Origin: Actinomycetota bacterium
GTDB taxonomy: Bacteria; Actinomycetota; Geothermincolia; Geothermincolales; RBG-13-55-18
Reading direction: 5' to 3'
Assembly (NCBI GenBank): GCA_028275245.1
Contig: JAPWVA010000003.1
Coordinates: 1 to 27,290 of the forward strand
DNA: 27,290 bases
Made by a program: the position numbers and the translations under genes. Under the pieces are notes generated by a model, which did not search any database, was not told the DNA's origin, and was given only the letters and a program-made list of their open reading frames with translations. This document shows positions 8,556 to 16,052 of the stretch, one piece after another. Position 1 is the first letter of the stretch. Each line of letters starts with the position of its first letter.

Positions 8556-8960
8556 GTGATCTCAAGGATATGCATCCTGGGACTTAGGTTCCACGCCCGG
8601 CACGGATGCCTGCCGGAGGAGCGGGAGAAAGGGCAGGAGTTCGTGCTGGATGCGGAGATATATTACGACGCCCGGGAGGCCGCCCTCGGCGATGACCTGG
8701 GAAGGGCGGTGGATTACCATCCCCTGGTGAACTCCCTCTACCAGGTGGCCACCACCGAGAGGTTCGACCTCCTGGAGGCTCTGGCCCTTCGCCTGATGGG
8801 GGAGATCTTCTCCCGGCCGCCTGTGCAACGGGCCAGGATACGCCTGCACAAGCCCCACGCGCCCCTCGATCACAAGCCGGAGGACCTTTTCTTTGAACTG
8901 GAGATGACCCGGGAGGAGATGGAAGGATTCGTGCAGGGGGGGACGGCCCGTGGGTCCTGA
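8556..8960 (+). CDS. folB: Dihydroneopterin aldolase
   Basis: FolB cleaves 7,8-dihydroneopterin to 6-hydroxymethyl-dihydropterin and glycolaldehyde. The N-terminus ILGLRFHARHGCLPEE carries the conserved Glu (21/22). Tyr54 in AVDYHPL, Glu74 in FDLLEALA and Lys99 in HKPHAPL match the pterin-binding and catalytic positions of the family. At 134 residues it is slightly longer than the usual 120, owing to a short C-terminal tail. The start is GTG, with GGGAAGG at 8543-8549. Its 3' end overlaps the start of folK by 11 bases, which implies translational coupling. Confidence 0.93.
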   Translation: MISRICILGLRFHARHGCLPEEREKGQEFVLDAEIYYDAREAALGDDLGRAVDYHPLVNSLYQVATTERFDLLEALALRLMGEIFSRPPVQRARIRLHKPHAPLDHKPEDLFFELEMTREEMEGFVQGGTARGS

Positions 8961-9459
8961 GATCCGGTGGCACCGCGTCTTCCTGGGACTGGGTAGCAAT
9001 CTGGGAGACCGCCTGTCCCACCTGAGGGAGGCCCTGTCACACCTGGAGGAAAGGGGCATCCGGGTGGAAAAGGCATCCTCGGTTTATAGGACAGCTCCCT
9101 GGGGATTGGAGGAACAGCCGGATTTCCTCAACATGGTGGTCATGGTGGCGACCACTCTGCCACCTCGGGAACTCCTGGAGGCCTGTCAGGAAGTGGAATG
9201 GGAAATGGGAAGGGAGAGGCGCCAGAGGTGGGGACCCCGAAACATCGACGTGGATATCCTGCTTTACGATGATATAGTGGTGGACGAAGAGGACCTGGTC
9301 ATACCCCACCCAAGGATGGCGGAGAGGGACTTCGTCATCGTGCCCCTGCTGGAGATATGGCCAGGAGCCGTGGATCCCCGGACCGGCTGGCGGTTCCGAC
9401 CCCCGGGAACCGGCAGGGTGGACCTGGAATACCGGTGGGAGGGAGGCGCGGATGCCTGA
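8950..9459 (+). CDS. folK: 6-Hydroxymethyl-7,8-dihydropterin pyrophosphokinase (HPPK)
   Basis: FolK transfers pyrophosphate from ATP to hydroxymethyl-dihydropterin, making the substrate of FolP. Motifs visible are FLGLGSNLGDR (11-21), the pterin loop SSVYRTAPWG (43-52), QPDFLN and the signature RWGPRNIDVDILLYDD (93-108). Asp100 and Asp102 are the magnesium ligands, and IPHPRMAERDFVIVPL follows. The 169-residue length is typical. The GTG start lies inside the 3' end of folB, behind a G-rich run at 8934-8942. The gene itself overlaps the next one by 8 bases, so folB, folK and the oxidoreductase gene form a tightly coupled unit. Confidence 0.95.
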   Translation: MGPEIRWHRVFLGLGSNLGDRLSHLREALSHLEERGIRVEKASSVYRTAPWGLEEQPDFLNMVVMVATTLPPRELLEACQEVEWEMGRERRQRWGPRNIDVDILLYDDIVVDEEDLVIPHPRMAERDFVIVPLLEIWPGAVDPRTGWRFRPPGTGRVDLEYRWEGGADA

Positions 9460-10339
9460 GAAGGCCGACCGCTTCGTGATCATAGGAGCGGGGAGGGTAG
9501 GGACGGCGGTGGCCCACTTGCTGGAGAGCAGGGGCGAGAAGGTGGCCGCCGTGGCCTCCCGCAGCCCTGAGTCCCTGGAGAGGGCTCGGCGATATGTGAG
9601 GGCGGAGCTATTTACCCAGGACGTGGTGAAAGCGGGAAAGAGCGGCAACGTTATCCTGGTCACCACCCCAGATGACCTCATCGAGGATACCTGCCTGGCC
9701 CTTTCCTCCGGCGGGGCCCTGAAAAAGGGCGACCGGGTGGTGCACATGAGCGGCGCCCTGGGCCTTGACATCCTCTCCTCCGCCGAGGAAAGGGGGGCCA
9801 AAACGGCTTGCATCCACCCACTCCAGACCTTCGCCGACGTGAAGGGAGCCATAAAGAGATTGCCCGGATCCGTTTTCGCCGTGACCGCCCGGGACCGGGA
9901 GATGTCCCGCTGGGCGGAGGAGCTGGTGAGGAAGCTGGGGGGCGAGCCGGTGCCGTTGGCTGAGGAGCATAAGGTACTGTATCACATCGGGGCGGTGGTG
10001 GCCTGCAACCTCCTGGTGGCCCTGGAGCACGCGGCGGAGCTGGCCTACCAGGAGATCGGCATGGAGGAAAGTAGGGCCCTGAAGGCCCTTATGCCCCTCA
10101 TCGAGGGCACAGTGGAGAACCTCAAGCGCTTGGGTACAGGGGGGGCCCTGACCGGGCCGGTGGCAAGGGGAGACATAGGCGTGTTACGACGCCACCTGGA
10201 GTTCCTGGAAAAGGAGGAGAGGAAGAACTTGCTCCGGGTCTATGTGGCCCTGAGCCTTTACGCCTTGGACCTGGCGGAGGCCAACCTGAGCAGGACTAGG
10301 AGTGAGGAGATCGAGAGGCTCTTGCGGAAGTACATCTGA
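9452..10339 (+). CDS. Rossmann-like/DUF2520 oxidoreductase, candidate ketopantoate reductase
   Basis: The N-terminal half is a dinucleotide-binding fold with IGAGRVGTAVAHLLE (residues 10-24), followed by ILVTTPDDLI and the DUF2520-type segment CIHPLQTFADVKGA. The helical C-terminal half contains HKVLYHIGAVVACNLLVALE and LTGPVARGD, the pattern used by 6-phosphogluconate dehydrogenase-like reductases to bind substrate. The 295-residue length fits the family. It overlaps folK by 8 bases and precedes panC. That place, and the absence of a recognised panE in the window, suggest that it may reduce 2-dehydropantoate to pantoate. I recall that a related protein (PanG of Francisella) does this, but I am not certain of the family match. 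NADPH use is inferred from the fold only. Confidence 0.85.
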   Translation: MPEKADRFVIIGAGRVGTAVAHLLESRGEKVAAVASRSPESLERARRYVRAELFTQDVVKAGKSGNVILVTTPDDLIEDTCLALSSGGALKKGDRVVHMSGALGLDILSSAEERGAKTACIHPLQTFADVKGAIKRLPGSVFAVTARDREMSRWAEELVRKLGGEPVPLAEEHKVLYHIGAVVACNLLVALEHAAELAYQEIGMEESRALKALMPLIEGTVENLKRLGTGGALTGPVARGDIGVLRRHLEFLEKEERKNLLRVYVALSLYALDLAEANLSRTRSEEIERLLRKYI

Positions 10340-10461
10340 GCGTGGCCCTCGCGTCGCCCTTGCTCTTCTATGATTCCCTCCGGGCTATTGGGTATAAGTC
10401 CGTAAAGCCTGGGTAGAGGACCCCGCGCGGTAAGGACCGGGAGGGGAGGTCGGCGGGAAAG

Positions 10462-11337
10462 ATGGTACGGTTAATCGCTGACCCGGAGGAAATGAGGCGC
10501 ACCGTCCATGAAGCCCGCCAGGCGGGCAAGACGGTGGGCTTTGTGCCCACCATGGGCTATTTCCACCGGGGCCACCTCTCCTTAATGGAGAGGGCACGTG
10601 CCGAGAACGACCTGGTGGTGGTGAGCATATTCGTCAACCCCACCCAGTTCGGTCCCTCGGAGGACTTCCAGGAATACCCCCGGGACCTGGAGAGGGACTT
10701 GGCCATGGCCGAGGAAGTGGGCGTCGACCTGGTCTTCCACCCCCGGGTGGAGGACATGTATCCCCAGCCCTACCGGACCTACGTGGTGGTGGAGGGCATC
10801 ACCGAGACCCTCTGCGGCGCCTTCCGGCCGGGACACTTCCGCGGCGTGGCCACGGTGGTGACCAAGCTTTTCCACATTGTCCCTGCCCACCGGGCGTATT
10901 TCGGGGCCAAGGATGCCCAGCAGGCCTTGGTCATCAGGAAGATGGTGGAGGATCTCAACTTCGACATCGAGGTGGTCATCTGCCCCACCGTGCGCGAAAA
11001 GGATGGCTTGGCCATGAGCTCCAGGAACGTTTATCTCCAGGGTGAGGAGCGAAGGGCGGCCACCGCCCTGTACGCTTCCCTCTGTGCTGCCCGGGAGTTG
11101 CTGGAGAAGGGGGAAAGGAGGTCATCCGTCATCCTGGAGGAGATGAGGCGGGTCCTAGAGCGGGAGCCCCTGGTGAGACCGGAATACGTCGAGATAGTGG
11201 ACTGCATTGACCTAAAGCCCCTGGAAAGGGTGGAGGGGGAGGTGCTCATCGCCCTGGCGGCCCGGGTGGGAAAGGCCAGGCTCATCGACAACCTCATGCT
11301 CCGGGTGGACGAAGGGGGAATCTTCCTTTTACCTTGA
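10462..11337 (+). CDS. panC: Pantothenate synthetase (pantoate-beta-alanine ligase)
   Basis: PanC activates pantoate with ATP and condenses it with beta-alanine to form pantothenate. The nucleotidyl-transferase signature is clear: VPTMGYFHRGHLSL, with HRGH at 35-38 as the HIGH box. FVNPTQFGPSEDF (57-69), FRGVATVVTKLF (126-137), FGAKDAQQ (147-154) and DGLAMSSRNVYL (181-192, the KMSKS-like loop) follow. The 291-residue length is typical. The ATG is preceded by GGGGAGGT and GGGAAA. A 122-base gap separates it from the oxidoreductase gene; an isolated TATAAG (10393-10398) in that gap has no convincing -35 partner. A duplicated 144-base element lies directly downstream. Confidence 0.97.
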   Translation: MVRLIADPEEMRRTVHEARQAGKTVGFVPTMGYFHRGHLSLMERARAENDLVVVSIFVNPTQFGPSEDFQEYPRDLERDLAMAEEVGVDLVFHPRVEDMYPQPYRTYVVVEGITETLCGAFRPGHFRGVATVVTKLFHIVPAHRAYFGAKDAQQALVIRKMVEDLNFDIEVVICPTVREKDGLAMSSRNVYLQGEERRAATALYASLCAARELLEKGERRSSVILEEMRRVLEREPLVRPEYVEIVDCIDLKPLERVEGEVLIALAARVGKARLIDNLMLRVDEGGIFLLP

Positions 11338-11375
11338 TCCGTTCTCTTGGGGCGGTGGTACACAGAGCCGACCAT

Positions 11376-11519
11376 AGGGGACCCGGCCAAGGGATTCAAT
11401 TGGTTCTGAGGGAGATAACTCTACGCCCGAGGTCCATCCGTGGCTTTACCACTAGAGTATCCCTGAAGTTCCCCGAGGCATGGAGTTCCCAGCGGGATGG
11501 TCTCATCAAACCAGGGAGC
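11376..11519 (+). repeat. 144-base direct repeat, copy 1 (potentially structured)
   Basis: This copy matches 11537-11680 at 142 of 144 positions; the differences are A/C at 11448 and C/A at 11471. It can form GGCCAA (11385-11390) with TTGGTT (11400-11405, two wobbles). ACTCTA (11418-11423) can pair with TAGAGT (11453-11458), enclosing GTGG/CCAC (11440-11443 with 11449-11452). TCCCTG (11460-11465) can pair with CAGGGA (11512-11517), enclosing TCCC/GGGA (11487-11490 with 11494-11497). Both substitutions fall in unpaired positions. Function is unknown: a tandem RNA element, a protein-binding array or a mobile repeat are all possible. Confidence 0.9.
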
Positions 11520-11536
11520 TACATGGAGGCGAGAAC

Positions 11537-11680
11537 AGGGGACCCGGCCAAGGGATTCAATTGGTTCTGAGGGAGATAACTCTACGCCCGAGGTCCATCC
11601 GTGGCTTTCCCACTAGAGTATCCCTGAAGTTACCCGAGGCATGGAGTTCCCAGCGGGATGGTCTCATCAAACCAGGGAGC
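11537..11680 (+). repeat. 144-base direct repeat, copy 2
   Basis: This is the second copy, offset by 161 bases from the first, with the same potential stems. The hairpin loop that reads CTTTA in copy 1 reads CTTTC here, so its stem is unaffected. The copies are separated by the 17 unrelated bases 11520-11536. The second copy ends 149 bases before panD. Confidence 0.9.
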
Positions 11681-11725
11681 CAATGGAAAATAGCCAATGG
11701 AGAAAGTATGGCCTTCAGGTTCTGC

Positions 11726-11736
11726 TATATTATAAA
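11726..11736 (+). promoter_or_regulatory. A+T-rich -10-like patch upstream of panD
   Basis: TATATTATAAA contains two overlapping -10-like hexamers (TATATT and TATAAA) and is the most A+T-rich spot near panD. No TTGACA-like box stands at 16-18 bases upstream, so the call is weak. If used, transcription would begin downstream of both repeats. Confidence 0.3.
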
Positions 11737-11829
11737 TGGACATGGCAGGATACCTGGAGGTTCCCCGGGCCAAGGCCGAGTGCTTCTACGGACGGTAGGA
11801 GGAGCGGTAGGAGGAAGGATCGAGCGAAG

Positions 11830-12219
11830 ATGTCCCTCCAAAGGATAATGCTCAAGAGCAAGATCCACCGGGCCACTGTGACCGACGCGGACTTGCATTA
11901 CGTGGGAAGTATCACCATCGACGAGGAGCTGATGCGGGCGGCCGACCTGCTACCCTACGAGAGGGTGCAGGTGGTGGATATCGACAATGGCCACCGGCTG
12001 GAGACCTATGTCATCGGGGGTGAGCCGGGCTCTGGGGTCATCCAGATGAACGGGGCGGCGGCTCGGCTCATCCACAAGGGCGACCGGGTGATAATCTTCT
12101 CCTTCTGGGTGGTGGACGAGGAGAGGGCCCGCGAAGTGAAGCCCAAGATCGTTTACGTGGATGAGAGGAACTCCATCATCACGGTGGAGGACCACGTGGC
12201 TGCGGACGACATCTGCTGA
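11830..12219 (+). CDS. panD: Aspartate 1-decarboxylase proenzyme (pyruvoyl-dependent)
   Basis: PanD decarboxylates aspartate to beta-alanine, the partner of pantoate in the PanC reaction. It is made as a proenzyme that cleaves itself before a serine to create the pyruvoyl cofactor. The N-terminal sequence MLKSKIHRATVT and the processing site in LHYVGSITID (Gly26-Ser27) are plain. The VIGGEPGSGVIQMNGAAARL and GDRVIIFSF segments of the double-psi barrel follow. From ATG 11830 the protein is 130 residues, normal for the family. AGGAGGAAGG lies 11 bases upstream. An in-frame ATG at 11848 begins exactly at MLKSKIH but has almost no ribosome site. Further upstream in-frame codons run into the repeat and are not part of the gene. 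Confidence 0.95.
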   Translation: MSLQRIMLKSKIHRATVTDADLHYVGSITIDEELMRAADLLPYERVQVVDIDNGHRLETYVIGGEPGSGVIQMNGAAARLIHKGDRVIIFSFWVVDEERAREVKPKIVYVDERNSIITVEDHVAADDIC

Positions 12220-12261
12220 TCGCCCCACCCAGGAAGATGTGCCTGGCAGGAGAGGTGAGGG

Positions 12262-12282
12262 CCGGGGGATTTTTTTCTCCGG
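12262..12282 (+). other. Hairpin with an all-T loop before nadB
   Basis: CCGGGGGA (12262-12269) can pair with TCTCCGG (12276-12282), with one bulged G and one wobble, leaving a loop made only of T. It ends five bases before the nadB ribosome site GGAGG (12287-12291). The T run is in the loop, not after the stem, so it is not a standard terminator. It might affect nadB translation; that is conjecture. Confidence 0.3.
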
Positions 12283-12301
12283 ATGCGGAGGAAGCTAGAG
12301 C

Positions 12302-13975
12302 GTGATGACCCAGATCCCGATTCCCCGTTACCTCCTGGATTTCGACCTCGAAAGCCTCCCCGCCCGTCATTGCGACATGGTGGTGGTGGGAAGCGGCGTG
12401 GCGGGACTTTCCACCGCCCTGCGGGTAGCCCGCCGCTACCGCGTTTGCCTCCTCACCAAGAGCTCCCTCACCGTGAACGCCACCACCGCCGCTCAGGGAG
12501 GCATCGCCTCGGCCTTGGCTCCCGGTGATAGCCCGGAGCTCCACTTCCGGGATACCGTGGAGACGGGCAGGGGGCTCTGTGAGGAGGAGGCCGTCTGGAT
12601 ACTGGTCAGGGAGGGCCCGGAGAGGCTATTGGAGCTCATCGAGGAGACCGGTGCCGACTTCGACCGAGAAGGTGACCGGTTGGCCCTCACCACCGAGGGA
12701 GGCCATTCTCGAGCCCGGGTGGCCCATGCTAGGGGAGATGCCACGGGGAGCGAACTGGAGGCCGGCCTCACTCGGCGCCTCCTCTACCAGAAGCGCCTGA
12801 GCGTTCACGAGGACTATTTCGTGGTGGACGTACTGGTGGACCAAGGGAGATGCGTGGGCGTGCTGGGGATGGATGTCGAGAAGGGCACCCTCAGCTGCTT
12901 CCTCTCCTCTGCTGTGGTACTGGCCACTGGGGGGCTGGGGCAGCTCTTTTTGGTCACCACCAACCCATGGATCTGCACTGGCGACGGCGTGGCGGTGGGC
13001 CTCAGAGCGGGGGCGGAGGTGGCCGACCTGGAGTTCATTCAGTTCCACCCCACCGCCCTCCACCTACCGGAGAGCCCCAGGTGGCTGATCAGCGAGGCCA
13101 TGCGGGGGGAAGGGGCGGTGATCGTGGACCACCGGGGAAGGAGGATCATGAAAGGGGTCCATCCCCTGGAGGACCTGGCCCCCCGGGACGTGGTGGTGGC
13201 GCAGATGGTCCGGGTGATGAAGGAGCAAGACGAGGACCACCTCTTCCTGGACACCAGCGGCATACCCCCGGAAAGGTTAAAGGAGAGGTTCCCCAACATC
13301 TACCAGCATTGCCTGGAGGCGGGTATAGATATCACCCGCATGCCCATCCCCGTGTCTCCCGCTGCCCATTACGCCAGCGGAGGCCTGGTGACCGACGTTT
13401 GGGGCAAGACCCCGGTGCAGGGCCTTTACGCTTGCGGAGAGGTGGCCTGCACCGGGGTGCATGGGGCCAATCGGTTGGCCAGCAACTCCCTGTTAGAGGG
13501 CCTGGTCTTCGGGCACCGCATAGCACAGGACTTTGGCCGCCGCCGGGAGGCCGGCGAGCTGGAGCCGCCTAGGGGGGTGCCCATTTCCCACCGCAGGAAG
13601 AAAAGGGACCTCCCGGTGGATCTGCAGCTCTTGAGGGCCCATCTGCAACAGCTCATGATGGACGACGTGGGGGTGAGGAGGAGCAGGGAAGGGCTGGAGG
13701 AGGCGAGAGATTTCCTGGAGGAGAACTGGGACCTGTTGGACCTCCAGTTCCTGAACCCTGCCGGTCTGGAGCTACAGAACATGTTCATCGTGGCCAGGGT
13801 GATAGTGGAGGCGGCCCTGGCCAGGGAGGAGAGCCGGGGATGCCATTTCAGGACGGATTTTCCTGGGGAGGCGGAGCATTGGAGACGGCACATCGTCTTC
13901 AGAAGGAGCGAGGAGGGCGTCCGGTTTTGCACCAGGGGGGTGGGGGAGCTGGCCTCCCCCGAGTACGAGTGGTGA
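12302..13975 (+). CDS. nadB: L-aspartate oxidase
   Basis: NadB is an FAD enzyme that oxidises aspartate to iminoaspartate, which NadA then condenses to quinolinate. The FAD-binding GSGVAG is at residues 30-35, AQGGIASAL at 64-72 and HARGDATG at 142-149. Active-site residues match the family: His249 in QFHPTAL, Arg295 in APRDVV and His356 in AAHYASGG. YACGEVACTGVHGANRLASN completes the FAD site, and a helical C-terminal domain follows. The 557-residue length is typical. I used GTG 12302; an ATG follows directly at 12305, and GGAGGAAG lies about 10 bases upstream. nadC is next, but nadA is not in the window, which is unusual for this cluster. Confidence 0.96.
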   Translation: MMTQIPIPRYLLDFDLESLPARHCDMVVVGSGVAGLSTALRVARRYRVCLLTKSSLTVNATTAAQGGIASALAPGDSPELHFRDTVETGRGLCEEEAVWILVREGPERLLELIEETGADFDREGDRLALTTEGGHSRARVAHARGDATGSELEAGLTRRLLYQKRLSVHEDYFVVDVLVDQGRCVGVLGMDVEKGTLSCFLSSAVVLATGGLGQLFLVTTNPWICTGDGVAVGLRAGAEVADLEFIQFHPTALHLPESPRWLISEAMRGEGAVIVDHRGRRIMKGVHPLEDLAPRDVVVAQMVRVMKEQDEDHLFLDTSGIPPERLKERFPNIYQHCLEAGIDITRMPIPVSPAAHYASGGLVTDVWGKTPVQGLYACGEVACTGVHGANRLASNSLLEGLVFGHRIAQDFGRRREAGELEPPRGVPISHRRKKRDLPVDLQLLRAHLQQLMMDDVGVRRSREGLEEARDFLEENWDLLDLQFLNPAGLELQNMFIVARVIVEAALAREESRGCHFRTDFPGEAEHWRRHIVFRRSEEGVRFCTRGVGELASPEYEW

Positions 13976-14113
13976 GGGCCTGGCCCGTGTTTACCCCGAG
14001 GGCCTGGCGATGTGCGGTGCTTTCGTGAGCCTCTCGGAAGGTAGGCGGCGTGACCGGGATTGGACCGGGAGAAGGGCCGGCGGGGCGCCGGGGCAGAAGG
14101 TTTGGGATGGGTC

Positions 14114-14992
14114 ATGGAAGAGGAGCTGAAGAGGGCTTTCCTGGAGGCGGCACGAAGGGCCCTGGATGAGGACCTGGGAGCCAGGGGTGACGTGACCACA
14201 GAGGCCCTGATCCCCAGAGACCTCGAGGGGGTGGGGGAGATATACGTCTGGGAAGACGGCGTGGTGGCTGGCCTTCCCCTGGCCTCCATGGTCTTTCGCC
14301 TGCTCTCCCCCCGGGTAGATTTCCGCCCCCTCAAAAGGGACGGCGAGAGGGTGACGAGGGGGGAGGTGCTGGCTGAGATAAGGGGGCCCCTCCATGCAAT
14401 ACTGGAGGGGGAGAGGACCGCCCTCAACTTCCTCCAACGCCTATCAGGTATCGCCACCGTGACCGCGCGGTGCGTGGAGGTGGCAGCTCCCCGCGGGGTA
14501 GAGATCCTGGACACCCGGAAGACCACCCCCGGCCTGAGGGAGCTGGAGAAGTATGCCGTGAGGGCGGGGGGAGGCGCGAACCATAGAAAGGGCCTCTACG
14601 ACGGAGTGCTGATCAAGGACAACCACATCGCCGTGGTGGGGAGCCCGGGCGAAGCCGTGCGGCGGGCCAGGGAGAGGTTGAGAGGGATGTTCCCGGTGGA
14701 GGTGGAGATAAGGGATCTGGAGCAGCTGGAGGAAGTGATAGCGGCCGGGGCCGATATGGTGCTCCTGGACAACTTCACCCCTGGGGAGGTGCGGGAGGCG
14801 GTCCGGCAGGCGGCGGGCAGGGTGGTGCTGGAGGTGTCAGGGGGCGTGACTCCAGATAACTTGGAAGATTATGTCTCCACCGGGGTGGACCGTATATCCA
14901 TGGGTTATCTAACCCACAGCTCCAGGGCCTTGGACATGTCCCTGGAGCTGAGGTGTCCGGGAGGCAGAGCGAGCAAGGATCGCGGCAGGTAA
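14114..14992 (+). CDS. nadC: Nicotinate-nucleotide pyrophosphorylase (quinolinate phosphoribosyltransferase)
   Basis: NadC converts quinolinate and PRPP to nicotinate mononucleotide with loss of CO2. Conserved elements are LNFLQRLSGIATVT (104-117), DTRKTTPGLR (133-142), GGGANHRKGLYDGVLIKDNH (152-171, containing the substrate-binding His157, Arg158 and Lys159), MVLLDNF and the phosphate loop near ISMGYLTHS. From ATG 14114 the product has 292 residues, close to the family norm. A TTG at 14060 would add 18 non-conserved, Gly/Arg-rich residues and has a poorer ribosome site, so I rejected it. The last dozen residues are an unconserved basic tail. It lies downstream of nadB with a 138-base gap and upstream of coaX. 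Confidence 0.95.
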   Translation: MEEELKRAFLEAARRALDEDLGARGDVTTEALIPRDLEGVGEIYVWEDGVVAGLPLASMVFRLLSPRVDFRPLKRDGERVTRGEVLAEIRGPLHAILEGERTALNFLQRLSGIATVTARCVEVAAPRGVEILDTRKTTPGLRELEKYAVRAGGGANHRKGLYDGVLIKDNHIAVVGSPGEAVRRARERLRGMFPVEVEIRDLEQLEEVIAAGADMVLLDNFTPGEVREAVRQAAGRVVLEVSGGVTPDNLEDYVSTGVDRISMGYLTHSSRALDMSLELRCPGGRASKDRGR

Positions 14993-15117
14993 GGGACCGG
15001 GTTGGCCCGGTCGAGGGATCCCGGCCGGTCCGAAAGGCGAAAAGGTGAGCCAGGACTGCCGCCCAAGACCGATAGGCATGCAATGCCCGGAGGCCTTCTT
15101 CGACGAGGAGGTGGAAG

Positions 15118-15891
15118 ATGCTCCTGGCCATCGACGTGGGTAACACCCATACCGTGATCGGGGCTTACCGGGAAGACGAGCTGGTCGGTAGCTGGCGGAT
15201 CTCCACCGACGCCAACAAGACCGGCGACGAGCTCGCCCTCTATTACCAAGGTTTCCTGGGGCTCAAGGGTCTGTCCTTCGCCAATTTCGATGCCGTGATC
15301 ATATCCTCCGTGGTTCCCTCCGCTACCATGGCCCTTGAGGAGATGTCCCACAAGTACTGGAGGTTCGAGCCCTACATAGTGGGGCACAACCTCGACCCGG
15401 GGATACCCGTGTTGATGGACAACCCCAGGGAGGTAGGCCCGGACCGCCTGGTGAACGCCGTGGCGGCCCACCGCCTCTTCGGGGGGCCCTGCATCGTGGT
15501 GGACTTCGGCACCGCCACCACCTTCGACGCCGTGTCCGCTTCGGGTGAGTACCTGGGAGGGGCCATAGCCCCGGGCATCGAGATATCCAGCAGGGCCCTC
15601 TTCAGCGCCGCGGCTAGGTTGTCCCGGGTGGAGCTACACCGGCCCCCGGGGGTTATCGGTAAGAACACCGCCTGGGGCCTGCAGTCCGGTATCATTTTCG
15701 GTTTCGCCGGTCAGGTGGACCGGCTGGTGGAGATGATGAAGGAGGAGATGGGTGGGGAGGCGGAGGTGGTGGCCACAGGAGGCCTGGCGGAGGTGGTACT
15801 CCCGGAGTGCCGGACCATTGGGCACCACGACCCCTTGCTCACCCTCACCGGCCTGCGCATCCTGTACAGGGAGAGGGTGGAGGGGGGGTGA
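15118..15891 (+). CDS. coaX: Type III pantothenate kinase
   Basis: CoaX phosphorylates pantothenate, the first committed step of CoA synthesis, using the acetate/sugar kinase fold. The phosphate-binding AIDVGNTHT starts at residue 4, GPDRLVNAVAAH at 107-118 carries the catalytic Asp109, and VVDFGTATTFDAV (127-139) and GGAIAPGIEISSRAL (147-161) are family signatures. The 257-residue length is normal. The ATG has GGAGGTGG just upstream. It follows panC, panD, nadB and nadC, so the product of PanC is used by its near neighbour. Type III kinases lack feedback inhibition by CoA and need a monovalent cation; that is family knowledge, not visible here. Confidence 0.96.
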   Translation: MLLAIDVGNTHTVIGAYREDELVGSWRISTDANKTGDELALYYQGFLGLKGLSFANFDAVIISSVVPSATMALEEMSHKYWRFEPYIVGHNLDPGIPVLMDNPREVGPDRLVNAVAAHRLFGGPCIVVDFGTATTFDAVSASGEYLGGAIAPGIEISSRALFSAAARLSRVELHRPPGVIGKNTAWGLQSGIIFGFAGQVDRLVEMMKEEMGGEAEVVATGGLAEVVLPECRTIGHHDPLLTLTGLRILYRERVEGG

Positions 15892-15997
15892 ACCCTTGTG
15901 GGAAGCGCGTATACCCGAAGTCCCGGGGAGAGCGCTACGGAAACGGGGGAGGGCGGAGAAGTCCTTCCCTTTCTCTGGCTCGGCCTGTCACGGCAGT

Positions 15998-16026
15998 GGG
16001 TTAGCCGGGATAACCCGGGATAACCC
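15998..16026 (+). promoter_or_regulatory. Alternative hairpins from a tandem decamer, before the ATPase promoter
   Basis: GGGTTA (15998-16003) is a perfect partner for TAACCC at 16011-16016 and equally for TAACCC at 16021-16026, so two exclusive hairpins are possible. The partner is duplicated because the decamer CCGGGATAAC occurs twice in tandem (16005-16014 and 16015-16024). It lies after coaX and before the ATPase promoter. There is no following T run, so a terminator role is uncertain. Confidence 0.45.
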
Positions 16027-16039
16027 CGGAGTATGAAAT

Positions 16040-16051
16040 AAAGGCGCCTTT
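16040..16051. promoter_or_regulatory. Perfect 12-base palindrome abutting the ATPase promoter (possible operator)
   Basis: AAAGGCGCCTTT is its own reverse complement and ends one base before the -35 box. Its place is typical of a regulator binding site. A role is inferred from symmetry and position only. Confidence 0.45.
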
Positions 16052-16052
16052 G

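Larger units (their letters stand above)
11338..11829 (+). other. 492-base interval between panC and panD carrying a duplicated element
   Basis: No gene is supported here. Open frames run across the interval, but they change frame between the two repeat copies because the repeat period (161) is not a multiple of three. The content is two direct repeats (11376-11519 and 11537-11680), a 17-base spacer and an A+T-rich patch (about 11681-11740). A purine-rich stretch with several ribosome-site-like runs follows before panD. Confidence 0.7.

Noticed and set aside
11376..11680. CRISPR array
   Set aside because: There are only two copies, the unit is 144 bases and the single spacer is 17 bases, none of which fits a CRISPR array.
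11376..11680. Hammerhead-type ribozyme in the repeats
   Set aside because: The reverse strand has TTGATGAG, but the required GAAA segment and flanking stems are missing.
11641..11829. A longer PanD with about 63 extra N-terminal residues
   Set aside because: The extension starts inside the repeat and has no family similarity, while ATG 11830 gives a normal PanD.
11334..11848. Open frames crossing the two 144-base repeats
   Set aside because: The 161-base period shifts the frame between copies, and the translations resemble no protein; the repeat itself explains their similarity.
12262..12282. Rho-independent terminator after panD
   Set aside because: The T run is the loop of the hairpin rather than a tail after it.
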